Assembly (NCBI RefSeq): GCF_028863945.1
Contig: NZ_JARBEA010000005.1
Location: 1 to 64,000 of the forward strand
Reading direction: 5' to 3'
Source: Jeotgalibaca caeni
GTDB taxonomy: Bacteria; Bacillota; Bacilli; Lactobacillales; Aerococcaceae
DNA length: 64,000 nucleotides
Made by a program: the position numbers and the translations under genes. A model generated the notes under the pieces. That model worked only from the letters and a program-made list of their open reading frames with translations. It was not told the origin of the DNA and searched no databases. The stretch's first letter is position 1, and every line of letters begins with the position of its first letter. Shown piece after piece: positions 57,364 through 64,000 of this stretch.

Positions 57364-58740
57364 GATTTCGTCTTTATGAACTTGTTTCGGTATTTCTTCC
57401 ACAATCAAACGTTCTTGCTGTGGTTTTCGTTGTCCGTTTACGTATTCTACGCTTACTTTTGCAATTCGATTGCTCTCGATTTCTAAAATGGAAATGCGCA
57501 TTCCTTCTTCTTCGATTCCTTGCGCTTCATCTTCTTCTGGAAAATCACCCAGCTCTGTTAACAAGTAACCAGCAATGGTGTCTACTAGAGAAGACTCAAA
57601 GTTGGTACCAAAGAAGTCATTGAAACGGTACAGCGGTGTGCCGCCATCTACTTCATAATAATTGTCGCGTTTCTTCTCGATTAACACATACGATTCATCA
57701 TACTCATCTTCGATATCGCCAACAATTTCTTCTAAAATATCTTCCAATGTTACAATTCCTACCATCCCACCATACTCATCATGTAGCAAGGCCAGCTGGT
57801 TGTGACTTCTTTTTAGAACCGCCATCAACTCGTCCGTCAAAATCGTCTCCGGCACATAGAGAGGCTCGTTTAGAGTTTCTCGTAAGTCAATTTGGTCAAT
57901 TGGCTTCTTCCGAGATTCCTTTAGGAGGTTCTTCAAATGTAAGACACCGATGACATCGTCTTTGTCATCATCATAAACCGGAATTCGAGTGTACGGAGAA
58001 TTCAAGGCTGCTTGAATGTTTTCTAAACTATCGTCTTGAATATCGAGCATGAATGTTTCTGTACGGGGCACCATAATCTCACGCGCCATCTTGTTATCCA
58101 TTGCCAGGACACCTTTTAGCATGCGAAACTCTGTCGCCTCAATCGTTCCTTCTAAAGAACTGCGCTCCAGAAGTTCTCGTACTTCTTCACGACTATAACG
58201 GTCTTGATCGTCACTGAATTTAATCGGTGTGAGTTTTTCCAATATGCGTGTAGAGAAAGAAAGCAAACGAACAAATGGTTTGAAAACCTTTTGCACGTTG
58301 GTAATGAACCCTGCGCCAGCATAGGCGATTTGTTCAGGGCGCTGTAAGGCAACTTGTTTAGGGAATAATTCACCAAACACTAATGATACATAAGACAACA
58401 GTAACGTCACAACTAAAATAGAAACTTGTTCCGCTCCTGGAATCTCACTTAATAAAGGCTCCAACTTGCTAGCAAAGGTATTGGCTGCTGATGCACTAGA
58501 AAGAAATCCAGCAAAGGTAATGGTTACTTGAATCGTTGCGAGGAAATCATCTGAGTTGTCCAATAAAGCTAATATTTTTCGTGCTTTTACGCTACCTTTT
58601 ATCGCTTGATTCGCGACCTTGTTTTTATTCAATGACACGAAAGCTATCTCTGAGGCAGCAAAAAAAGCATTCAACATGGTTAAAACCACTATCAATAACA
58701 GTTGCCAAATCAGCGTCTGACTATCGGGGTCTGCGTTCAT
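57340..58740 (-). CDS. CNNM/CorC-type membrane protein (hemolysin-family)
   Basis: 466 residues. A DUF21/CNNM membrane domain with four hydrophobic segments (about 1-190), two CBS domains (about 220-335, REIMVPRTETFMLD and DEYGGMVGIVTLEDILEEIVGDIEDEY) and a C-terminal CorC_HlyC domain. Relatives export magnesium or protect against its excess (MpfA/YhdP). The hemolysin label is historical. Monocistronic with its own promoter. Confidence 0.92.
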   Translation of the reverse strand: MNADPDSQTLIWQLLLIVVLTMLNAFFAASEIAFVSLNKNKVANQAIKGSVKARKILALLDNSDDFLATIQVTITFAGFLSSASAANTFASKLEPLLSEIPGAEQVSILVVTLLLSYVSLVFGELFPKQVALQRPEQIAYAGAGFITNVQKVFKPFVRLLSFSTRILEKLTPIKFSDDQDRYSREEVRELLERSSLEGTIEATEFRMLKGVLAMDNKMAREIMVPRTETFMLDIQDDSLENIQAALNSPYTRIPVYDDDKDDVIGVLHLKNLLKESRKKPIDQIDLRETLNEPLYVPETILTDELMAVLKRSHNQLALLHDEYGGMVGIVTLEDILEEIVGDIEDEYDESYVLIEKKRDNYYEVDGGTPLYRFNDFFGTNFESSLVDTIAGYLLTELGDFPEEDEAQGIEEEGMRISILEIESNRIAKVSVEYVNGQRKPQQERLIVEEIPKQVHKDEIKTPIHPS

Positions 58741-58792
58741 AAATCTGTGTTCTCCTTTTTATTACATCATTTTTTTAGGCTTTGTTAAAAAT

Positions 58793-58821
58793 ATTATCGC
58801 TTGTACCGCCTAAAAAGACAA
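58793..58821 (-). promoter_or_regulatory. Sigma-A promoter of the CorC/HlyC gene
   Basis: TTGTCT (58816-58821), 17-bp spacer, GATAAT (58793-58798). Confidence 0.65.
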
Positions 58822-58858
58822 GTGTTTTTCAAATAGAGGGTCTATTTAACCGAATAAT

Positions 58859-58890
58859 AGAGAAAAGAGACGGGGATTTCTCCCAGTCTC
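58859..58890 (-). terminator. Terminator of nox
   Basis: GAGAC-TGGGA pairs with TCCCC-GTCTC around a GAAA loop (58867-58890), followed by TTTTC on the minus strand. Confidence 0.75.
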
Positions 58891-58910
58891 CCGATCTCTC
58901 TTTTCAAAAA

Positions 58911-60296
58911 TTAGTTTGCGTCTTGGAAGCTTTCTACGTCAACTTTACTAATCATGTGCTCTTGTTCCATTGCTTTTTGAGCAAGCAAGTTCAAGTAGTT
59001 CCATGGACGGTCGAAGTGTGGTTGGAAGAAGAAGTCTACCAATGCCAAGTCCTCGATTGTCATCTTACCTTGAATTGCCAATGAAAGTGTATTAGCAGAT
59101 TGTGTAACGTCATACTTAGACATTACTTGTCCACCTACGATACGCAATGTGTCTTTTTCGTATACAAGTTTCATCAAGATTTTTTCGTTTGTTGGCATGA
59201 ATTCTGGACGGTAGTAGTCTTCGAACAATACAGAGCGAGTTTCCAAGCCAAATGCACCCGCACTTGAATCCGTTACCCCTGTTGAACCGATGTTGTAACC
59301 GAATAGGTGCAAACCAGATGTAGATTGCGTACCACGGTATTTAACTTTTGGTTCAAAGATGTTCTTACCAACCAACAATCCCATACGAACTGCATTTGTT
59401 GCTAATGGAATGTATGCTTGTCCACCATTTGGATTGTAGTGAACTGCACAGCTGTCTCCTGCAGCAAATACATCAGGATTGCTTGTGCGCATGTATTCAT
59501 CAACAATCAATGCGCCATTTGGCATCATGTCTAGTTTGCCTTTTACTAATTCTGTGCTTGGACGGAATCCTACACATAGGATAACCATTTCAGACTCATA
59601 TTCACCGCCGCTTGTTACAACGGTTGTACGGTCTCCAGCTTCGTTATCAACAAAGCCTTTTACCATTTCGTTCAAACGAATGTTAACGCCTTGGTTTTTC
59701 AATTCGCCTTCCAATACGTCAGTAAATTCTGGATCCAAGTATTTGTTCAAGATACGGTCTAATCCATCAACCAAGGTTACTTCTTTATCGTCATTAGCAA
59801 AAGCTTCTACTAATTCGATTCCGATGTAGCCACCGCCGACAACTGTAATTTTTTTCTTGTCTGTTTTACGAGCAATAATTTCTTGCGCTTGGTTGTAGTT
59901 TTTACATAGAACAACGTTTTTGCTGTTAATTCCTTCGATTGGAGGAATAATTGGCCATGAACCAGTCGTCAATACTAATTTGTCATAAGAATCTTCAAAA
60001 GTTTCTCCAGACTTCATGTTTTCAACGGTTAGTTTTTTGCCATCTAAATCAATGTTCGTTACGTTGTGTTCCATGTGCACATTTGCGCCAAATGATTTTA
60101 GTTCTTCTGGGTTGGAGTAAAATAGTCCTGCTGGATCTTTCACAACCCCTCCTACATATAATGCAATCCCACATGATAGGAAAGAAACATTGTCATTACG
60201 TTCGTATACTGTAACTTCCGCACCTGGGTTTTCTGATAAAATCGTCTTCACTGCAGAGGTTCCTGCATGCGTACATCCTACTACTACGATTTTCAT
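58911..60296 (-). CDS. nox: NADH oxidase (water-forming)
   Basis: 461 residues, flavoprotein disulfide reductase fold. FAD-binding VVVGCTHAGTSAV with H10, the redox-active C42 in SFLSCGIALYVGG, the NADH motif VVGGGYIGIELVEAF and VFAAGDSCAV. It reduces oxygen to water with NADH, regenerating NAD and lowering oxygen stress in fermentative bacteria. The start has GCAGGAGGATTTTAATA. I see no clear Rex site. Confidence 0.95.
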   Translation of the reverse strand: MKIVVVGCTHAGTSAVKTILSENPGAEVTVYERNDNVSFLSCGIALYVGGVVKDPAGLFYSNPEELKSFGANVHMEHNVTNIDLDGKKLTVENMKSGETFEDSYDKLVLTTGSWPIIPPIEGINSKNVVLCKNYNQAQEIIARKTDKKKITVVGGGYIGIELVEAFANDDKEVTLVDGLDRILNKYLDPEFTDVLEGELKNQGVNIRLNEMVKGFVDNEAGDRTTVVTSGGEYESEMVILCVGFRPSTELVKGKLDMMPNGALIVDEYMRTSNPDVFAAGDSCAVHYNPNGGQAYIPLATNAVRMGLLVGKNIFEPKVKYRGTQSTSGLHLFGYNIGSTGVTDSSAGAFGLETRSVLFEDYYRPEFMPTNEKILMKLVYEKDTLRIVGGQVMSKYDVTQSANTLSLAIQGKMTIEDLALVDFFFQPHFDRPWNYLNLLAQKAMEQEHMISKVDVESFQDAN

Positions 60297-60451
60297 TATT
60301 AAAATCCTCCTGCCTTACCGTTGTTATTATTTTAACAAAATTACCTACATTAAATTTCTCAGCAACTTTGGACATATTAATTTTTGCACAAACATCTGCT
60401 TAAATATCTGCCGAATTAAATATACTCTTTCTAGAAAATAAAGCAACTAAA

Positions 60452-60499
60452 ATGCCTCAATGTCTTAAAAATTTATAAACTGTCAGAACATTGAGACAT
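60452..60499 (-). terminator. Probable terminator of rluD-mgtE
   Basis: ATGTCTCAATGT/ACATTGAGGCAT form a 12-bp stem around a 24-base loop, then TTTTAG on the minus strand. Long loop, so moderately sure. Confidence 0.6.
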
Positions 60500-60505
60500 C
60501 CCGTT

Positions 60506-61879
60506 CTACTTCACTATTACATCTAGAAAGTTCTTAGCTATATTAAAATAAATCAGCACACTAGTCAAATCACTGAACGTCGAGATGAATGGACCGCTCG
60601 CAACTGCTGGGTCAAATCCTAATCGATCCATTAGCATCGGAATCAAACTACCTGCTAAATTCGCTACCGTAATCGCCATTAACATGGAGAAGCCAATGAT
60701 GCTGCTCAAAATCCAATTGCTCTGCCAAATCCCCACTACCACTGTAATGGTTGCTCCTGTTACCACACCAGAAATCAGTCCCGTTAACAGTTCTTGGAGA
60801 ATCATCGCTCCCCAGCCTCTTTGCTCTGAGTCAGGCGAGCCGATTTTACGGACTGCAACCGCCAAGGACTGCGTGCCGGCATTACCCGCTGTTCCGGTAA
60901 TCAAGGTAACAAAAACCGACAGAATTGCAGCATCAGCAATCAAACCTTCATAGTTGCTGATTAAAGTAGACGTTCCAATTCCAAGAATTAACAGCGTGAT
61001 GAGCCAAGGAAGCCGTTTGGCCGCTGATCGAAACGGATTAACGGTTGATTCTTCAACGTCAACCGCCGCCAAACCGGAGTAGTCGCTTGTTGCTTCTTCA
61101 TGCATAACGTCTAAAATATCGTCTACGGTGATGATTCCCAACAACACATTTTGGTCATCCACAACTGGCAGCGCAAGGAAGTCGTAATCCCGCGCCGTTC
61201 TGGCAACGTCTTCTTGATCTTCGTCCACATTTACTGTGACTATCCGGTCATTCATAATATCGAAAATCATATGATTTTCCGGCGAAACAATTAAGTCACG
61301 TAAGGACACAACCCCCAACAATTCCCCTTGAAGCCCGACTACATAAATATAGTAGATGGTTTCTGCTTCTGGAGCCTTGCTCTTCAACAATGCCATCGCG
61401 GATCGTACGGTTTGATTCGCCCGAATCGCAATAAACTCGGTAGTCATGATGGCTCCAGCAGTCTCGTCCTCATAATTAATGATTTCTCGAATGCTGGCAG
61501 CCTGCTCTGGATTCATGAGACGTAAATAACGCGGAATGCTCTCTGGTTCCAATTGTTGCAGCATGTCAACCGCATTATCCGTATACATGCTCGCTAACAT
61601 GTCTGCTGCATACTGCTTGTTCATTTCTAGAATAAATTCTTCGATGGATTCAACATCTTCTTCCAAAATTTCAAACATGTCTGACATTTCTTTTGGAGAA
61701 AGGTATTGATACATCACTTGTCGCGCTTCTGGACTCAAGCTGCGGTAAATCTGCGCTTGGTCATAGAGCGGATAGGAAAGAAAATGTTCTCGGAAACGAG
61801 CCATATCCTCTTCTTGAAGAATGCGTTCGATTCGTTCCGTTTCCCGCACAATTTCGAATTCATATTGTGTGTCCAACAT
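60506..61879 (-). CDS. mgtE: Magnesium transporter MgtE
   Basis: 457 residues. An N-terminal superhelical domain, two CBS domains (about 138-262, ETAGAIMTTEFIAIRANQTV and VDDQNVLLGIITVDDILDV), and five membrane helices (about 290-455) with the pore motif TGTAGNAGTQSLAV. Cytosolic Mg closes the gate. The start is the ATG at 61877-61879 after AAAGGGGGAAGATAAA, one base after the rluD-like stop, so the two genes are coupled. No M-box is present. Confidence 0.95.
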   Translation of the reverse strand: MLDTQYEFEIVRETERIERILQEEDMARFREHFLSYPLYDQAQIYRSLSPEARQVMYQYLSPKEMSDMFEILEEDVESIEEFILEMNKQYAADMLASMYTDNAVDMLQQLEPESIPRYLRLMNPEQAASIREIINYEDETAGAIMTTEFIAIRANQTVRSAMALLKSKAPEAETIYYIYVVGLQGELLGVVSLRDLIVSPENHMIFDIMNDRIVTVNVDEDQEDVARTARDYDFLALPVVDDQNVLLGIITVDDILDVMHEEATSDYSGLAAVDVEESTVNPFRSAAKRLPWLITLLILGIGTSTLISNYEGLIADAAILSVFVTLITGTAGNAGTQSLAVAVRKIGSPDSEQRGWGAMILQELLTGLISGVVTGATITVVVGIWQSNWILSSIIGFSMLMAITVANLAGSLIPMLMDRLGFDPAVASGPFISTFSDLTSVLIYFNIAKNFLDVIVK

Positions 61880-61880
61880 T

Positions 61881-62789
61881 TTATCTTCCCCCTTTCTTTT
61901 GCTCACTAATCCAATCTTGAAAATCGGGTGGTAGCTCCGACTCAATTTTCAGGACTTCTTTCGTAAATGGATGTAAAAAGGACAGCTCCTTACAGTGTAA
62001 GGCCTGTCGATCGATCAATGGATCCAGTCTGCCGCCATATAAGTCATCCCCTAAAAGTGGCGATCCGGCGTGAGTTAAGTGAACGCGGATTTGATGGGTT
62101 CGGCCTGTATGCAACTTCAAGCGTATTAAATCCCCTTCCGGATACTGCTCTTCAATCCAATACTCGGTTAAAGCAGGCTTGCCGTCTTCTCGCACCATAC
62201 GGTTGATAATCGAGTCATCCGTTCTGCCAATCGGCGCATCAATCAATCCATGCGTCTCCGGCAAGGCATTGGTTTCTGCCAAAATGGCATAGTAAATCTT
62301 CTCGACGGTTTTAGCTCGTAATTGCTGATCCATCAAAGCATGAGTGTACGCGTTTTTGGCAAACAACATATTGCCGGTCGTGTCTCGGTCCAATCGTGTG
62401 ACAATATGGATTACTTGATCTTTGTAGCCTTGACGCTGGTAGTAGCCTTTCACACGGTTGGCCATGGATAAGTTCGGCTGCTGCCTGGACGGGATAGACG
62501 CTACTCCTGCCGGCTTGTTCACAATGAGGAAATGGTCATCTTCATAGAGAATCGTAATCGGCACGTCAGAAGGTACCGTCGTCTCGTGCTCTCCTTCATC
62601 TGGTACCAGTACCTTAATAAAATCGCCCTTCTTGACCCAAGCACGTACGGTCTGCTCTTCTCCGTTGAGCCACATTTGGCCTCCATGAAACTTAACTTCT
62701 GCTAATAATCGTTTGGAAAAACCTTGGTTACGTAAAAAGGTACGCAACAGAATTTCTTGTTCCCCATCGTACTGCCATTCGTAAATCAA
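61881..62789 (-). CDS. RluA-family 23S/tRNA pseudouridine synthase
   Basis: 302 residues. An N-terminal S4-like region (about 20-60) is followed by the RluA/RluD catalytic core with D134 in TRLDRDTTG and GRTHQIRVHLTHAGSPLLGD. It isomerises uridine in rRNA or tRNA. The target position cannot be assigned. The start is a TTG (62787-62789) with GAAGGAG upstream. Transcribed with mgtE. Confidence 0.92.
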   Translation of the reverse strand: MIYEWQYDGEQEILLRTFLRNQGFSKRLLAEVKFHGGQMWLNGEEQTVRAWVKKGDFIKVLVPDEGEHETTVPSDVPITILYEDDHFLIVNKPAGVASIPSRQQPNLSMANRVKGYYQRQGYKDQVIHIVTRLDRDTTGNMLFAKNAYTHALMDQQLRAKTVEKIYYAILAETNALPETHGLIDAPIGRTDDSIINRMVREDGKPALTEYWIEEQYPEGDLIRLKLHTGRTHQIRVHLTHAGSPLLGDDLYGGRLDPLIDRQALHCKELSFLHPFTKEVLKIESELPPDFQDWISEQKKGGR

Positions 62790-62821
62790 TCAAAAAACTC
62801 CTTCAAATCATACCTATTGCC

Positions 62822-62890
62822 AAAACACAAACCCGATATGCGAGGCTTCTTATGATGCTTTTATGCATCATTTTGTCCTAGTATTCGGGT
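62822..62890 (-). terminator. Long hairpin and terminator after the D-2-hydroxyacid dehydrogenase
   Basis: On the minus strand ACCCGAATA..TAGG pairs with CCT..ATATCGGGT around an inner ATGATGC/GCATCAT hairpin, then TTTGTGTTTTG. Position and T-run support termination. Confidence 0.65.
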
Positions 62891-62901
62891 CTTATTCATG
62901 A

Positions 62902-63864
62902 TTAATAATTTTTATCGTAGTCTATCACGTTTTCAGAAGGTTTTCCATTCTCAGCATAGGCGAGAAGATTTTCTTCTACCACCGGGAACAACGAATCTCG
63001 GAAATGTTCCAACGTTCCTGATATATGTGGGGAAATAAAAACTTTCTCATGTTGCCAAAGCGGACTGTCTGCTTCAAGCGGTTCATTTTCGAATACATCC
63101 AAGGCCGCATAAGCAATCGTGTCATCGTCTAACGCTTCAATTAATGCACGGCTATCAACGGAATTCCCGCGTCCTACATTAACAAACAGGACGCCTTTTT
63201 TCATTCTCCGCATCCGTTCTTGGTCGAAGTAAGAATCTGTTTCTTCTGTTCCCGGCAGAATCGTTACAATAACATCTGCTTCTCCAATTAAATCATCTGC
63301 ATGGTCTTGGGTAACGACTTGGTCCACCTCAGGAACGTCTCTTCCACTGCGATTGACGCCAATCGTTTTCATCTCAAACGCAGAGGCGATGGTTGCGATT
63401 CTGCGCCCAATATTCCCAATCCCATAAATCATCATTGTCTTGCCTCTGAGTTCTTGAATCTCTTGAATAGGTGTTTTTTCATCCCATACTTGCTTCTGCT
63501 GATTTCTTTGCAAGGTTTGGAATCTGCGTGTATAAAACAGCAATGCTCCAATTACGAATTCGCTAATCGTATATTGATGAATACCGGAAGCATTCGTCAA
63601 ATGGATTCCCTTTTCGGCGAACGCTTCTAAAGGAACAGAATTTACACCGGCCGAGATGACTTGTACCCATTTTAAGTTAGGCAATTTCCCAGCTTCAAAT
63701 AGTTCGGTCATTTTCGGGGTCCAATGGATTACCACTTCGGTTTCTTCCCAGTTGGATGCTTGATCTGCATCGGTGTAAACCTCATAATTTGGCAACAAGG
63801 CTTCGATTTGTTTGAATTGGTGCTCTTTCCAATTTTGATTGGTTAATAATTTTGGTTTCGTCAT
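62902..63864 (-). CDS. D-2-hydroxyacid dehydrogenase (NAD-dependent)
   Basis: 320 residues of the D-isomer-specific family. Rossmann GIGNIG at 148-153, catalytic R232 (VGRGNSVD), E261 (DVFENEPL) and H280 (SPHISG). It probably reduces a 2-keto acid. The substrate is unknown, and relatives include phosphoglycerate-dehydrogenase-like proteins. The start follows GAGGGGAATAATCG, 3 bp after the stop of the preceding gene. Confidence 0.92.
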   Translation of the reverse strand: MTKPKLLTNQNWKEHQFKQIEALLPNYEVYTDADQASNWEETEVVIHWTPKMTELFEAGKLPNLKWVQVISAGVNSVPLEAFAEKGIHLTNASGIHQYTISEFVIGALLFYTRRFQTLQRNQQKQVWDEKTPIQEIQELRGKTMMIYGIGNIGRRIATIASAFEMKTIGVNRSGRDVPEVDQVVTQDHADDLIGEADVIVTILPGTEETDSYFDQERMRRMKKGVLFVNVGRGNSVDSRALIEALDDDTIAYAALDVFENEPLEADSPLWQHEKVFISPHISGTLEHFRDSLFPVVEENLLAYAENGKPSENVIDYDKNY

Positions 63865-63867
63865 CGA

Positions 63868-64000
63868 TTATTCCCCTCTCTCCCAACGTGCTCGTTCATC
63901 TACAATTTGATTTTCTTTGTTTAAGACACCGATAAAAGAATTCTCTACTCGGCTCCAAAAGTGTGTGTGTCGGTAGCGGGCAAAATGCACTCGCTCCTTG
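63868..64000 (-). CDS. C-terminal end of an unidentified gene (cut by window edge)
   Basis: A 43-codon open frame runs in from the edge and ends in TAA at 63868-63870. It reads [30 protein letters not shown], with ordinary codon use for the region. It ends 3 bp before the dehydrogenase start with the SD in its last codons, so it is probably the preceding gene of the same operon. I do not recognise the family from this tail. Confidence 0.6.
   Translation of the reverse strand, partial: KERVHFARYRHTHFWSRVENSFIGVLNKENQIVDERARWERGE

Noticed and set aside
60297-60400. Rex-type operator in front of nox
   Set aside because: TTTGTGCAAAAATTA gives only half a Rex site (TTGTGAA-N4-TTCACAA), with no matching second half.
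61880-61890. M-box magnesium riboswitch for mgtE
   Set aside because: mgtE starts one base after the preceding gene, so there is no leader to hold it.

Overview
The window reads as a chromosomal housekeeping segment of a low-GC Gram-positive bacterium of the order Lactobacillales. Supporting signs are a division and cell-wall (dcw) cluster with a PASTA-type PBP2x, a DUF1827 gene, ClpE with a CtsR box, PtsHI, a water-forming NADH oxidase, LafA/LafB-like glycolipid glycosyltransferases, T-box leaders and no sporulation genes. A Carnobacteriaceae- or Enterococcaceae-like host fits best, but the genus is inference. Almost all genes lie on the minus strand. The plus-strand genes are rpsD, xpaC-telA, a GlsB-like gene, clpE and the DUF1827 gene.

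Layout. 1-10.3 kb: the 5' end of a class IIC group II intron sits just behind the terminator of a cold-shock gene, followed by radC, folC, valS with a Val T-box, tpx, thiI, nifS and ezrA. 10.4-15.4 kb: rpsD with a structured autoregulatory leader, a Fur-controlled siderophore uptake operon, and three 52-bp tandem hairpin repeats. 15.4-20 kb: a nudF/small membrane protein/mtnN operon, xpaC-telA, a GlsB-like gene and a second csp. 20-37.3 kb: ileS with an Ile T-box, then divIVA, ylmH, yggT, sepF, yggS, ftsZ, ftsA, divIB, murG, murD, mraY, pbp2x, ftsL, rsmH and mraZ. Read in the direction of transcription, this is the complete dcw cluster starting at three MraZ boxes. 37.3-45.5 kb: a glycolipid glycosyltransferase, DUF3397, rpmF, DUF177, and the ribosome-assembly/NAD operon yqeG-yqeH-yhbY-nadD-yqeK-rsfS-yqeM-tmcAL. 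45.5-52.5 kb: hom-thrB, DUF1797, a beta-hydroxyacid dehydrogenase, a LafA-like glycosyltransferase and ptsHI. 52.6-64 kb: clpE, DUF1827, prfC, a CorC/HlyC-type transporter, nox, mgtE, rluD-like, a D-2-hydroxyacid dehydrogenase and the 3' end of an unidentified gene.

The genes mostly serve core functions: septum formation and peptidoglycan synthesis, translation and ribosome assembly, sugar uptake, redox balance, metal uptake and threonine synthesis. Much of the regulation can be read from the sequence: two T-boxes, a Fur box, a CtsR box, MraZ boxes, an S4 leader and many sigma-A promoters and hairpin terminators. I see no tRNA or rRNA gene, CRISPR array, prophage or defence island. The least ordinary items are the intron end, the 52-bp tandem hairpins, a structured intergenic element near 55.5 kb, and an operator-like palindrome at the start of the GlsB-like transcript. 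I found no convincing new multi-gene system.
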